A DNA stretch of 64,000 nt from Hyphomicrobium sp. 99 (GTDB lineage Bacteria; Pseudomonadota; Alphaproteobacteria; Rhizobiales; Hyphomicrobiaceae), in contig NZ_KQ031382.1 of assembly GCF_000384335.2 (NCBI RefSeq), positions 1,364,001 to 1,428,000 of the forward strand, written 5' to 3'. The translations under genes were made by a program, and so were the position numbers. Every line of letters starts with the position of its first letter. The stretch's first letter is position 1. Of this stretch, positions 1 to 9,349 are shown piece by piece. Below the pieces are notes generated by a model. The model made no database searches, had not been told where the DNA came from, and saw only the letters and a list, made by a program, of their open reading frames with translations.

Positions 1-774
1 CTCTTCATCTTGTACGTGTTGATCCCGCTCGCGATCACCGCGGTGGTGGCGTTCAGCGACGACAACGTCGTCCGTTTCCCGATCCGCGGCTTTTCAGGCC
101 GCTGGTTCGGTGTGTTTTTCAACGATGCGCAATGGATCAACGCCGCCTGGAATTCACTCCAGATTGCGTTGATCACCGCAGTCATGTCGATGGTTCTGGC
201 GCTGCCTGCATCTTACGCATTGGCGAATGGCAAGAAGGCCCGTCCGATCCTCCAAACGCTTTTGATCTTGCCGCTGTTCGTACCGGGCGTCGTGTTGGGA
301 ATTTCAGTGGCGATGGGTCTCGGCTCCATCAATCTGTTTGGCTACGACCTTTTCGGTTCGAGAATTCTCGTCGCTTGCGCCCACACGCTTTGGGCATTGC
401 CATTGGCGATCACCGTTCTCATTCCGACGTTCGAGACGCTCGACAAGAGTTTGGTCGAGGCTGCGGGTGATCTCGGCGCTTCGCCACTCAGAGCGTTTTT
501 CAATGTGATCGTGCCCGTCGCGATGACCGGCATCGTTTCGGCTGGGCTCTTCGCGTTCATCACGTCGCTGAACGAATTCATCATGGCGCTCTTTCTGACG
601 ACGCGCGAAACGCAGACGCTGCCGGTCATGCTCTGGCTTTCGCTCCGCTCGAGCGCGACACCCCAGATCGCGGTCGCTTCGTTCGTATTGGCAGGCTCCG
701 TGTTCACTGCCGTTGGCCTCGCATACGCTTGGTTCACGCTCTCGCGCCGGCGCAGTCAACCAAAGATCGCCTGA
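1..774 (+). CDS. ABC transporter permease, PotC-like (5' end outside window)
   Basis: Inner-membrane permease subunit of an ABC importer of the spermidine/putrescine (PotC) type. The frame is already open at base 1 and begins inside the first membrane helix, so the real start lies upstream. Hydrophobic segments follow in the usual order, and the cytoplasmic EAA loop that docks on the ATPase is visible near residues 149-170 of the visible protein (LVEAAGDLGASPLRAFFNVI). The stop at 774 is followed by about 100 bp and then the dimethylglycine-dehydrogenase-like gene on the same strand. That neighbour suggests a methylated amine or polyamine substrate, but the substrate itself cannot be read from the sequence. 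Confidence 0.9.
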   Translation, partial: LFILYVLIPLAITAVVAFSDDNVVRFPIRGFSGRWFGVFFNDAQWINAAWNSLQIALITAVMSMVLALPASYALANGKKARPILQTLLILPLFVPGVVLGISVAMGLGSINLFGYDLFGSRILVACAHTLWALPLAITVLIPTFETLDKSLVEAAGDLGASPLRAFFNVIVPVAMTGIVSAGLFAFITSLNEFIMALFLTTRETQTLPVMLWLSLRSSATPQIAVASFVLAGSVFTAVGLAYAWFTLSRRRSQPKIA

Positions 775-878
775 AAATACTCGTTTGCAGGTGACGCGGA
801 CGTGAAATTATCTATTGAAAATTTCACGAAAGCGAACAATGATCCCGCCAGGGAAATTCAGTCGACAGGCGGGTGTAA

Positions 879-3329
879 ATGTCTTCGTTCCGGAATCGTG
901 TTGAGGTTCTGATTGTCGGGGGCGGCGTCGCCGGCGTCTCGATTGCCTATCACTTGGCGAAGCTTGGCATCACAGATGTCATGCTCTGCGAACGTAAGCA
1001 GCTGACGTGCGGCACCACATGGCACGCAGCCGGCCTCGTCACGCAGCTCCGCGCCACCCGCAACATGACGGAGCTCGCGAAGTACACCGGCGAACTCTTC
1101 GCTAGCCTCGAATCCGAAACGGGACAGGCGACCGGCTTTCGCCAGAACGGAGCGCTTCGCGTCGCGAAGACGGAAGGACGCTTCGAAGAACTGAAGCGCG
1201 GCGCCTCGATGGCGCGCAATTTCGGACTGCCGGTCGAAGTGCTGAGACCGGAAGAACTCAAGGAGCGTTGGTCGCCACTGAACACCGATGGAATCGTCGG
1301 CGGTCTGTGGGCGCCGAAAGACGGTCAGGTCAATCCGGTTGACGTGACGATCGCGATGGCGAAAGGCGCGCGCAACGCCGGCGCCACCATCCTCGAGAAT
1401 ATTCGGGTCGAACGCATCCTCGTCGAAAACGGCCGCGCCGTGGGTGCGATTACCGATCATGGCGAAGTGCGCGCCGACAAAGTTGTGATTTCCGGCGGAA
1501 TGTGGTCGCGCGATCTTGCAGCGCTGAGCGGCGTGTCCCTTCCGCTCCATGCCGCCGAGCACTTCTACATCGTCACCGAGCAGCTGCCGAACGTGCCGCG
1601 CGATTTGCCCGTGCTCTTCGTCACCGACGAGGAGGCGTATTACAAAGAGGACGCCGGCAAAATTCTTCTCGGCTGCTTCGAGAAGAACGCCAAGCCCTGG
1701 GGTCACAAGGGCATCTCTCCGGACTTTTGCTTCGACTCGCTGCCCGAGGACTTCGAGCACTTCGAGCCGATCTTGGAGAAGGCAATCAAGCGCGTGCCGA
1801 TGCTCGCGGAAGCCGGCATTCAGCTCTTCTTCTGCGGCCCCGAAAGCTTCACGCCGGACGATCGTTATTTGCTGGGCGAGACGCCGGAAGTCGAAAACCT
1901 GTTCTGCGCCTGCGGCTTCAACTCTATCGGCATTCTGTCTTCAGGCGGCGTCGGCAAGGCCCTGTCGCAATGGATTCGCGACGGCCGTCCGCCTGTCGAA
2001 CTGACCGACGTCGACGTGCGCCGCATGATGCCGTTCCAGTCGAACAGCAAGTACCTCTACGATCGAACGACCGAAACCCTCGGTCTGCTTTTCGATATGC
2101 ACTGGCCTTACCGGCAGTTCGAAACCGCGCGCAACGTCCGCCGCAGCCCGTTCCACGACAGGCTGATTGCGCAAGGCGCATTCATGACGGAAGCGGCCGG
2201 TTACGAGCGTCCGGGGTTCTTTGGCGCTCCCGGTACGAAGCCCGAGATCGAATATAGCTACGGACGTCAGAACTGGTTCAGCCTAGCGGCAGAAGAGTGC
2301 CGGGCCACGCGTGATGCCGTTGCCCTGTTCGACCACAGCTGCTTCACGAAATTCGCCGTCGACGGGCGCGACGCGTGTGCTGCGCTCAATCGCATTTGCG
2401 CGAATGACATCGACGTTCCGGTCGGCCGCCTCGTCTATACCCAGTGGTTGAACGAGCACGGCGGCATCGAAGCCGACGTAACGGTGACACGACTGTCCGA
2501 AACGTCCTTCCTCGTCGTCAGTATCGCGGTTTCGCAGATCCGCGATTTCGCTTGGCTGACGCGTCATCTTCCGAAGGACGCACACGTTTTCGCACGCGAT
2601 ATCTCATCGAGTCTGCCGATGCTGGCGCTGATGGGCCCGAAATCACGCGAGCTGCTGAGCTCCATTTCAAACGCCGATCTCTCGAACGCAGCATTCCCGT
2701 TCGGCACCAGCCGCGAAATCGAAATCGGATACGCGAAGGCCCGCGTAAACCGCGTGACCTTCGTTGGCGAACTCGGCTTTGAAATTCTGATGCCGGCCGA
2801 ATTCGCCCAACACATCTTCGATGTTCTCGTCGAGGCAGGCAAAGCGTTTGGCCTGAAGCAAGCTGGCTACTTCGCGATGAATTCGCTGCGCATGGAAAAG
2901 GGATACCGCCACTGGGGCCACGACATCGGCGAGGATGATACGCCGCTCGAAGGCGGCCTCGGATTCGCTGTCGCCTGGGATAAGAAGGGCGGCTTCATCG
3001 GCCGTGAGGCACTGCTGAAGCAGCGCGAAAGCGGTCCGCTGAAAAGGCGCCTCGTGCAAATCCAACTCGAAGGCGACGATGCTCCGTTGCTATATCATGA
3101 GGAGCCGATCTGGCGCGACGGCAAGGTGATCGGCTCGGTTACGTCCGGCGGTTATGGCCATCGCATCGGCGCTTCGCTCGGAATGGGCTACGTGCGCTGT
3201 GAAGAGGGCGTCGACGCAGCATGGCTCGCCGCTGCGCCACTCGAAGTCGAGGTTGCCTGGAAGCGCTATCCCGCACGCGCGCAGCTTGGGTCCTGGTACG
3301 ACCCGAAGGGCGAGCGCATCAAAAGCTGA
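879..3329 (+). CDS. Dimethylglycine/sarcosine dehydrogenase-like FAD-GcvT protein
   Basis: An 816-residue flavoprotein with the full architecture of dimethylglycine and sarcosine dehydrogenases. The N-terminal FAD-binding Rossmann motif ([14 protein letters not shown]) lies near residues 13-26. The GTTWHAAG segment contains His49, where family members attach FAD covalently. A DAO catalytic domain runs to about 370, a short FAO_M linker to about 430, and tetrahydrofolate-binding GcvT plus GcvT_C domains from about 430 to 810. Family members demethylate N-methylated glycines oxidatively and pass the one-carbon unit to tetrahydrofolate. Length is normal for the family. The upstream permease and downstream aldehyde dehydrogenase fit catabolism of a methylated amine. 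The exact substrate is inference. Confidence 0.88.
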   Translation: MSSFRNRVEVLIVGGGVAGVSIAYHLAKLGITDVMLCERKQLTCGTTWHAAGLVTQLRATRNMTELAKYTGELFASLESETGQATGFRQNGALRVAKTEGRFEELKRGASMARNFGLPVEVLRPEELKERWSPLNTDGIVGGLWAPKDGQVNPVDVTIAMAKGARNAGATILENIRVERILVENGRAVGAITDHGEVRADKVVISGGMWSRDLAALSGVSLPLHAAEHFYIVTEQLPNVPRDLPVLFVTDEEAYYKEDAGKILLGCFEKNAKPWGHKGISPDFCFDSLPEDFEHFEPILEKAIKRVPMLAEAGIQLFFCGPESFTPDDRYLLGETPEVENLFCACGFNSIGILSSGGVGKALSQWIRDGRPPVELTDVDVRRMMPFQSNSKYLYDRTTETLGLLFDMHWPYRQFETARNVRRSPFHDRLIAQGAFMTEAAGYERPGFFGAPGTKPEIEYSYGRQNWFSLAAEECRATRDAVALFDHSCFTKFAVDGRDACAALNRICANDIDVPVGRLVYTQWLNEHGGIEADVTVTRLSETSFLVVSIAVSQIRDFAWLTRHLPKDAHVFARDISSSLPMLALMGPKSRELLSSISNADLSNAAFPFGTSREIEIGYAKARVNRVTFVGELGFEILMPAEFAQHIFDVLVEAGKAFGLKQAGYFAMNSLRMEKGYRHWGHDIGEDDTPLEGGLGFAVAWDKKGGFIGREALLKQRESGPLKRRLVQIQLEGDDAPLLYHEEPIWRDGKVIGSVTSGGYGHRIGASLGMGYVRCEEGVDAAWLAAAPLEVEVAWKRYPARAQLGSWYDPKGERIKS

Positions 3330-3335
3330 GCCGGT

Positions 3336-3899
3336 TTAGAATTCAGAACCCAGACGCCGCGCGGTCTCGAGAATGGTCTTGGGGCCGGGCGCGCCTTCGA
3401 TAGACCCGAATAAAAGCTCGAGCCGCGTCTCTCTTATCCCGCAATACTGGAGAATGCCCGTCTCGAGCTGCGTGCGCATCGCTTCGTCATAGCCGCGCTT
3501 TGCATAGGCCTCTGCCGACGTTCCAGCTACCGCGAGCATCCACGCGCGGTTGTGAGGATAGGTCCGATCGCCGTACGCCCAGCCGTTGTTCCAGACGCGG
3601 TCGATCCAGCCTTTGAGAAGGGCCGGCATCGACCACCACCACACGGGAAAGACCATCACGGTCGCCTCGTTGCGTTCGATGCGCGCCATCTCGCTTTGAA
3701 CCGCAGCGGAATAGAGCTTGTTAGGATCAGCCCAGTCAGGTTCGTCGGGTTGCAGTAGAACAGGATCAAACCCTTCCGACATAAGATCCGCGACCTCGAT
3801 CTCGTGGCCCTTCTTCTGCGCAGCTTCGGCGAACGCCTTCGCGGCAGCAAAAGTGAGTGAGTCAGAGCGCGGATGCGCAGTGACGAGAAGAATCTTCAT
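3336..3899 (-). CDS. NAD(P)H:quinone oxidoreductase, flavodoxin-like fold
   Basis: A 187-residue soluble protein of the NQO/MdaB/KefF group. The N-terminus (MKILLVTAHPRSDSLTF) is the characteristic FMN/FAD phosphate-binding loop. The segment VFPVWWWSMPALLKGWIDRVW around residue 85 matches the conserved flavin-contact region of two-electron quinone reductases. The gene converges on the dehydrogenase gene with only 6 bp between stops. It lies downstream of, and in the same orientation as, the aldehyde dehydrogenase gene about 100 bp away, so co-transcription is plausible. A role in handling quinones or reactive electrophiles produced by this pathway is inference. Confidence 0.85.
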   Translation of the reverse strand: MKILLVTAHPRSDSLTFAAAKAFAEAAQKKGHEIEVADLMSEGFDPVLLQPDEPDWADPNKLYSAAVQSEMARIERNEATVMVFPVWWWSMPALLKGWIDRVWNNGWAYGDRTYPHNRAWMLAVAGTSAEAYAKRGYDEAMRTQLETGILQYCGIRETRLELLFGSIEGAPGPKTILETARRLGSEF

Positions 3900-3995
3900 G
3901 GCGACCTGTCCCTCCGCGAAAACGCAACGATTTGACGCTTGGGCCTCGCCCGCGCGCCAAAATCGCTGCGTTCGCCGACGTTTTCAATACTATCG

Positions 3996-5507
3996 TTAGG
4001 CGGTTGGTTCGAAGCTCTCCGCCTTGGAATACGGGAACCACCAGAAGTCCTGGTTCGATGCTTTGGGATCGATCATCACGAACTTGGTGTTCTGGAACTG
4101 CGCGAGGCCCTCTGGTCCAAGCTGACGTCCGCTGCCCGAAAGCTTGCGTCCACCGAAGGGTAAGGCGTCGTTATCGAGCAGAGGCGCGTTGACCCAAAGG
4201 ATGCCGCTTTCGATTTCGCGGACCGCGCGGAACGCTTCATCCATGTCGAGCGAGTAGAGGTTGGCGCCGAGCCCGAAGCGCGAATGGTTGGCAAGGGTGA
4301 TGGCTTCATCGAAGCTCTTCACCTTGCAGATCGGCGCGACAGGACCGAACGGCTCCTCGTTCAGGATCTCCATATCAGGCGTCACATCGGTGAGAACGGT
4401 GGGCTCGACGAACCAGCCTCGATTGAGTTCAGCGGGACGCCCGCCGCCGGTTGCCACCTTCGCGCCTTGCTTACGCGCCCGCGCGATTAATCCTTCGAAA
4501 CGATCGCGCTGACGGCTTGTCGCGAGCGGTCCGAGATCGACCGTGCCGAGACCGTTGCCAATGCGAAGCTTGCGCGCTTCCGCGACAAGCCCTTCGACGA
4601 AGGCATCGTGAATGGATTCGTGCACGTAGAAGCGTTCCGCCGATGTGCACACCTGCCCGCAGTTGAGATAGGCGGCGAATGCTGCGCCCCTGACGGCCAT
4701 GTCGAGCGGCGCCGAAGGCATGACGATGAACGGATCATTGCCCGAAGCTTCGATGAGGCTCGGCTTGAAACTCTCCGCGCACGTGCGCGCTACGGCCTGA
4801 CCGACAGCAACGGAGCCCGTGTAAGCGACGCCATGCGTCTTCGGGCTGGAGATCAGTCGCTGACCGACCCGCGCGCCACCCGTTATGACCTGAAGCAATC
4901 CAGGTGGCAGGCCCGCGAAAACCTCCATGAACTTGAGCGTCGTCAGGCTCGTCTGCTCATGCGGCTTGATGATGACGGAGTTTCCGCCAGCCAGCGCCGC
5001 AGCGGCTTCCCAGCACAACAGAACGAGCGGATAGTTGAACGGCAGGATGATCACGATCGTGCCGAGCGGTTCCTTCACGCTGAAGTGAAATTGCCCTGGC
5101 ACCGTTGCGCCCGCGAGACGTCCAGTCTCATGCCGCGCAAGTTCCGCATAATAGTCGATGGCCGTAGCGCACCACGAAACCTCATCGGAGGATTCCTTGA
5201 AGGGCTTGCCCTCTTCGCGCGTCAGGCATTCCGCGAACGGCCGCCGGTCCCGGCGAAGGATCGCCGCGATATCGTGTAGGATGACAGCCCGGCTGCGTGC
5301 GTCCATCGCCGTCCAAACGCGGCGCGCGTCATTTGCCGTGTCGATGGCGGCGTCGACTTCGTCGTCGGGACAATCGGCGACCGATCCGATCTTGTCTTCG
5401 GTCGCCGGATCGATGACATCGAAGTGCTCACGTGCTCTGCTGGCAACGAACTTGCCGCCCGCGTAAATCTTGCCGGATAGGAATGCGAAGTCATCCAGAG
5501 CCGCCAT
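3996..5507 (-). CDS. NAD(P)-dependent aldehyde dehydrogenase
   Basis: A 503-residue member of the aldehyde dehydrogenase superfamily, which oxidises an aldehyde to its acid. The coenzyme-binding strand IILPFNYP lies at about 153-160 and the YTGS turn at about 229-232. The general-base glutamate is E253 in LIEASGNDP, where most relatives have ELGGKNP. The catalytic cysteine is C287 in the GQVC motif. The C-terminal NEEPFGPVAPI motif is intact. It is divergent from the XRE-cupin gene that starts 111 bp away, and such pairs often form a regulator-target unit. Context favours an aldehyde from methylated-amine or polyamine breakdown, with specificity unproven. Confidence 0.92.
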   Translation of the reverse strand: MAALDDFAFLSGKIYAGGKFVASRAREHFDVIDPATEDKIGSVADCPDDEVDAAIDTANDARRVWTAMDARSRAVILHDIAAILRRDRRPFAECLTREEGKPFKESSDEVSWCATAIDYYAELARHETGRLAGATVPGQFHFSVKEPLGTIVIILPFNYPLVLLCWEAAAALAGGNSVIIKPHEQTSLTTLKFMEVFAGLPPGLLQVITGGARVGQRLISSPKTHGVAYTGSVAVGQAVARTCAESFKPSLIEASGNDPFIVMPSAPLDMAVRGAAFAAYLNCGQVCTSAERFYVHESIHDAFVEGLVAEARKLRIGNGLGTVDLGPLATSRQRDRFEGLIARARKQGAKVATGGGRPAELNRGWFVEPTVLTDVTPDMEILNEEPFGPVAPICKVKSFDEAITLANHSRFGLGANLYSLDMDEAFRAVREIESGILWVNAPLLDNDALPFGGRKLSGSGRQLGPEGLAQFQNTKFVMIDPKASNQDFWWFPYSKAESFEPTA

Positions 5508-5618
5508 CTGCGTTCTCTCCCGTTAAAAACGATCGGAAGTGCAGAGTATAAATTTATCGAACATATTGCTATAAAAATTTGATCGAGCCGAATTGGGCTC
5601 CAACGCGAATTGGAAACG
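5508..5618. promoter_or_regulatory. Divergent promoter region with A+T-rich dyad
   Basis: The 111-bp gap between the divergent aldehyde dehydrogenase and XRE-cupin genes is clearly more A+T-rich than its surroundings. Around 5549-5579 it holds an imperfect dyad: TTTAT and ATAAA arms about 13 bp apart, inside a larger AAATTT...AAATTT frame. This is a likely operator for the adjacent helix-turn-helix regulator. No exact promoter hexamers are assigned. Confidence 0.4.
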
Positions 5619-6230
5619 ATGGCACAATCGAAGAAAAAGCCGACCAACGTCACGACCAAGGCCCGCGCCCGGGCAGAGGCGAGCGAGCTGGCTGTGGGAT
5701 CGCGTCTCAAATCCGTGCGCGAAGCAGCTGGTCTTTCGCAACGCGAACTCGCCAAACGCGCGGGCGTCACCAACGCAACCGTTTCGATGATTGAGCAGGA
5801 AACGCACGCACCATCGCTCGCGTCGCTGCATCGCCTGCTGGCCGCGATTCCGATTTCGCTTGCCGATTTTTTTGCATTGCCGGTGTCGCAGAAGAATGCG
5901 CTTTTCTACGAGGCGGAAGATTTAGCCGTCGTCTCACGCGGCGATGCCGATCTTCGGGTTCTCGGCAGCGAGCGCCGCGAGAAGAAACTTCAAATGTTTA
6001 TTGAGCGCTATAAGCCAGGGGCTGGCACCGGCGACGATCCGATCGTGTTCGACGGCGAAACAGCGGTCGTTGTCGTTCAAGGAACGATTGAAGTGGAGGC
6101 GGAGGGCGAGGTCCGTCGTCTAAGCAAAGGCGGTGGCTATCAGCTCTTCGGGCGCGTGCCGTATCGGCTACGCAATATCGGCAAGATAGACGCGATCGTT
6201 GCCTGCGCGTGCACACCGCCGATTATTTGA
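5619..6230 (+). CDS. XRE-family transcriptional regulator with C-terminal cupin
   Basis: A DNA-binding regulator of the PuuR-like class. A basic tail is followed by an HTH_XRE domain at about residues 26-82 (LKSVREAAGLSQRELAKRAGVT is diagnostic) and a cupin sensory domain at about 105-200. ATG at 5619 is preferred over the in-frame TTG at 5610, because the shorter product starts in the basic tail typical of the family. Such proteins usually repress amine, amino-acid or polyamine catabolic genes and release them when a small ligand binds the cupin. It is divergent from the aldehyde dehydrogenase gene, its most likely target, and ends 3 bp from the stop of a second XRE-cupin gene. Confidence 0.87.
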   Translation: MAQSKKKPTNVTTKARARAEASELAVGSRLKSVREAAGLSQRELAKRAGVTNATVSMIEQETHAPSLASLHRLLAAIPISLADFFALPVSQKNALFYEAEDLAVVSRGDADLRVLGSERREKKLQMFIERYKPGAGTGDDPIVFDGETAVVVVQGTIEVEAEGEVRRLSKGGGYQLFGRVPYRLRNIGKIDAIVACACTPPII

Positions 6231-6233
6231 GCA

Positions 6234-6839
6234 TCAGTACGATGGTGGCGTAATTGCCCAGACGACAACAGTCTCGACGTTGCCGGGGTTGCGATACCGG
6301 TGAGGCTTCGTGGAAGGAAAGCTGAAACTGTCACCCTCCTTCAATGTAAATGATTGCTCACCGATCCAGAGTTCGAGCGATCCGGTGAGAACCAGACCCG
6401 CTTCCTCGCCTTGATGCGTGTAAGGCGATCCGGTCTCGGTTGATCCTGGCGGAAAACGGGACATCAGCAACTCGAGCTGGCCACGCAGATTGGGAGAAAG
6501 AAGCTCGTCGGTTATCCCCGATGCAAAACGCAACGTGCGCCTGTTGCTGGCGCGAACGATGTAGTCGCGCTCGTCAGGGTCTCCGCCTTCGGCGTTGTGT
6601 AGAAACCATCCGATGGTGACGCCGAGCGCTTTCGCAATATCGTGCAGCGTCTTGATGCCGGGGGAGGAGATCCCGCGCTCGATTTCGCTCAGATGACCGA
6701 TCGAGAGTGACGTCGCGAGCGAGAGTTCCTTAATTGTCAGCCTCTTGGCCTTGCGAAGGTCCCGGATTTCGGCTCCCACGCGCGAGGGCGTAAGATTGTC
6801 GTCCCCCGCGGACGCTGCCTTCTCCTTTGCCGCCGACAA
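6234..6839 (-). CDS. XRE-family transcriptional regulator with C-terminal cupin
   Basis: A second, distinct XRE-cupin regulator (201 residues), convergent with the first. The helix-turn-helix lies at about residues 22-78 (LRKAKRLTIKELSLATSLSIGHLSEIERG), and a cupin_2 domain spans about 125-198 with the typical HQGEEAGLVLTGSLEL strand. The two cupin regulators are only loosely alike, so this is not a recent duplication. It faces the AraC gene across an 80-bp region that contains an inverted repeat (6892-6917), so it may control itself and that neighbour. The ligand is unknown. Confidence 0.87.
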   Translation of the reverse strand: MSAAKEKAASAGDDNLTPSRVGAEIRDLRKAKRLTIKELSLATSLSIGHLSEIERGISSPGIKTLHDIAKALGVTIGWFLHNAEGGDPDERDYIVRASNRRTLRFASGITDELLSPNLRGQLELLMSRFPPGSTETGSPYTHQGEEAGLVLTGSLELWIGEQSFTLKEGDSFSFPSTKPHRYRNPGNVETVVVWAITPPSY

Positions 6840-6891
6840 TGTCGCCCCCTAAGATTAGCGTTTGTTCAAGCCTAAAATTTCAGCTTGTCAG

Positions 6892-6917
6892 GCGAAATAT
6901 GCAAGGCATAATTTCGC
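6892..6917. promoter_or_regulatory. Near-perfect inverted repeat between divergent regulators
   Basis: The arms read GCGAAATATGC and GCATAATTTCGC around a 3-nt centre and differ by one inserted base. The repeat sits in the only gap between the divergent XRE-cupin and AraC genes and ends 1 bp before the ATG at 6919. It is a plausible operator. Its position would overlap a ribosome-binding site for that ATG, which leaves the AraC start uncertain. Confidence 0.5.
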
Positions 6918-6918
6918 T

Positions 6919-7851
6919 ATGCTGAATTTATCAAACCCAGCCGCGCCCGTGCGTGATCTAGATCCCGATATTTTATCGGCGATGGCTTGGATCGGTAAAC
7001 TGGGTGGAAGTCCGGTGAAGCCCCAGAGCTTCGCAGCATCCCCGGTCCTCGCCGTGGGCCATTTTCGTTTCGACGGTCTGGCCGAAGAAGTTGAAGCTCC
7101 CCAGCTTCCCTTTCACTACATTTCAGTCTCGCTTGGCGCGCCGTTGGTCATTGAAGCGCGACTCGGTGGCGAGAAGGTCAAAGCGCGCGTTCTTCCCGGT
7201 CAATCACTGATCATGGCGGCGGAACGCAGCAACATCTGGCGCTGGGACGGTCCGACGGAAGAGGCGCACGTATTCCTCCACGCTGATTTTCTGGAACAAG
7301 TCGCGGTCGACGCCGGTCAGCGGCGGGCGGAAATCTCTGACCGGCTCGCCTTCACCGACACGAGGCTTCGCCATACAATCTTGGCGCTCACCGAAGAAAT
7401 GCAGCGCCATGGAAGCATTCCGACGCTTTTCTTCGACATGGCAGCGGATGTCCTGGCACGCCGCATCTTGTTTCGTCATTGCGAAAGCGATGGAAAATCA
7501 CGTCCGAGCAGCAGCACTGGAGCGCTGACGGCGCGTCAGCTGCGGCGTGTTCTGGCGGTTGTCGAGGATCGGCTATCCCACGATATCTCGCTCGACGATC
7601 TTGCGAGCGCCGCGGGCTTGAGCCGGTTTCACTTCGTGCGCGCATTCAAGACTGCTGTTGGAACGCCGCCGCACCGCTGGCTCGTCCGGTTGCGTATCGA
7701 GCGCGCCAAGGAATTGCTGCTGTGCCGCACGGCAACGATTATCGAGGTCGCAGCACTCGTCGGGTTTGAAAGCCAAAGCCATTTTGGTCAGGTTTTCTTA
7801 AGCCAGGTCGGCGTGCCTCCGAGCGAATGGCGCCGCCGCGCACTTTCCTGA
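6919..7851 (+). CDS. AraC-family transcriptional regulator
   Basis: The C-terminal ~100 residues hold two helix-turn-helix motifs of the AraC/XylS family: SLDDLASAAGLSRFHFVRAF and the second with IIEVAALVGFESQSHFGQVF. The N-terminal part is a sensor domain without a clear family signature. ATG at 6919 is proposed; a TTG at 6862 stays in frame but would add an A+T-rich leader. The gene lies upstream of, and in the same direction as, the monooxygenase/reductase/cupin operon that starts about 90 bp after its stop. It is therefore the natural candidate for that operon's activator, which is inference from position. Confidence 0.85.
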   Translation: MLNLSNPAAPVRDLDPDILSAMAWIGKLGGSPVKPQSFAASPVLAVGHFRFDGLAEEVEAPQLPFHYISVSLGAPLVIEARLGGEKVKARVLPGQSLIMAAERSNIWRWDGPTEEAHVFLHADFLEQVAVDAGQRRAEISDRLAFTDTRLRHTILALTEEMQRHGSIPTLFFDMAADVLARRILFRHCESDGKSRPSSSTGALTARQLRRVLAVVEDRLSHDISLDDLASAAGLSRFHFVRAFKTAVGTPPHRWLVRLRIERAKELLLCRTATIIEVAALVGFESQSHFGQVFLSQVGVPPSEWRRRALS

Positions 7852-7945
7852 GCAAAAAGCGCAATTTTCCGAGAGACGGTCGCCCTGGCTCCCGCTCATC
7901 ATCACCCGAATAGGAGCGGAGGTTAACCGCTGCCGGGAGATGATA

Positions 7946-9349
7946 ATGACGACGATGTGGGGCGATAGCGCCTATTACGGGCTTGACGCAGAGTTCAATC
8001 CGGACTGGTTCCTGACGCATGAACAAAAAGAGCTGCGCCGCGAGCTGATCGAGGTTTGCCACAACGTTCTGCGTCCGAACGCGATCGAGTGCGATAAGAC
8101 CAACGCCTATCCGCGCGCGAACATCGAAGCGCTGGCCAAGCTGCGGCTCTTAGGGGCGATCATCCCCAAGCAATTCGGCGGCAGAGGCGAAAATCACGTC
8201 GGCATCACGATGATCGCCGAGACCATCGCGCGATACGGTTGTCCGTCCACCGCCCTCATTTACATGATGCACACCGTGGCGGTTGCGGGACTCGTCTATC
8301 GCGCCAAAGGCAATAGCGAGATCGAGAGCTTGCTGTCACGCATCGACAGCGAATGTCTGATCGGCACGGCATCCTACACGGACCCTGAAACGGGCGGCCA
8401 CTTCTGGTACCCGAAGATGTCAGGCGCAAAGCGCGTCGAAGACGGCTGGCACGTGCACAAGAAGGCTGCGTGGACGACGTCGTCGGGCTATGCCGATTGG
8501 TACATCTCGCAGACGACGAGCCCGGATTTCGACGGCAACTACGGCAACCTCTCCGTCTTCCTGTTCTACAAAGACGAAGTGCAAGGTTCCGCGGGCAAGT
8601 GGGACGCGATGGGCATGCACGGAAACCAATCCGGCCCCGTCGAGATCGATACGGTCGTTCCCGCAAACCGCATCGTCGGATGGCCGGGTGACGGCGCGGC
8701 GTCCAACGACGAGGCCATCGATCCGCTCGCGATGCTTCTCTATGCGGGTTCGTATAACGGCGTCGGACTTGCGTGCATCGACGTCGCGAAGCGGCATGTG
8801 ACGCGCAAAGCCCACGTGCAGTATGGCCGCCGCGTCGCCGACTACCCGACGATCCAGGACACGTTCGGTCGCGCGATCATGGATGCTCAGGCTTCGCGTT
8901 TGTATGCGTACTCCGTCGCCAAGGCTCTGGACGATGCGACGGGTGGCGGACGCTGGGACATCTACTATGAAGATCCCAAGGCGATGCCGCGCGCCGAATA
9001 TGCGCTGTGGTGCTTCAAAGCCAAATTTCTTTCGACGCGATTCTGTTTCGAAGTCTCGGACAAGATGCTGCAAGCATGCGGCGGCCGTGGCTACATGCGC
9101 GATCTCGAGCTGGAGCGCCTCGTACGCGACTCGAAGGCTGGCTGGATCATGGCGCCGTCGAACGAAGTCACCGCGCAGCTCATCGGCAAGTGGGGTTTGT
9201 TCGGAAACGAAGCGATCGACTGGTGGAATCAGAAGGTCGACGAGCCCGTTTTGATGACTGAGCTCGGCAAGCTCGACGACGCCGGAAAGCAGCGCATCAT
9301 CCAAAAGCTGACCTCCGAAATTCAGACCAAGAAGGCCGCTGCGGAATGA
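7946..9349 (+). CDS. Acyl-CoA-dehydrogenase-like flavin-dependent monooxygenase
   Basis: A 467-residue protein of the acyl-CoA dehydrogenase superfamily: helical N-terminal domain to about 135, beta domain with TASYTDPETGGHF, and C-terminal helical domain with the ACGGRGYMRDLELERLVRD flavin-contact region. ATG at 7946 is chosen because GGGAG lies 6 nt upstream; the ATG at 7940 has no spacing. The stop overlaps the next start by 4 bp, and that gene encodes a flavin reductase. In this superfamily such pairing is typical of two-component monooxygenases that use reduced flavin and oxygen (DszC and HpaB/HsaA-like), rather than true acyl-CoA dehydrogenases. The substrate is not apparent. Confidence 0.8.
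   Translation: MTTMWGDSAYYGLDAEFNPDWFLTHEQKELRRELIEVCHNVLRPNAIECDKTNAYPRANIEALAKLRLLGAIIPKQFGGRGENHVGITMIAETIARYGCPSTALIYMMHTVAVAGLVYRAKGNSEIESLLSRIDSECLIGTASYTDPETGGHFWYPKMSGAKRVEDGWHVHKKAAWTTSSGYADWYISQTTSPDFDGNYGNLSVFLFYKDEVQGSAGKWDAMGMHGNQSGPVEIDTVVPANRIVGWPGDGAASNDEAIDPLAMLLYAGSYNGVGLACIDVAKRHVTRKAHVQYGRRVADYPTIQDTFGRAIMDAQASRLYAYSVAKALDDATGGGRWDIYYEDPKAMPRAEYALWCFKAKFLSTRFCFEVSDKMLQACGGRGYMRDLELERLVRDSKAGWIMAPSNEVTAQLIGKWGLFGNEAIDWWNQKVDEPVLMTELGKLDDAGKQRIIQKLTSEIQTKKAAAE

Noticed and set aside
858..1760. 300-codon minus-strand ORF over the dehydrogenase gene
   Set aside because: It is fully inside a gene with clear FAD and GcvT domains, and its translation has no family signature.
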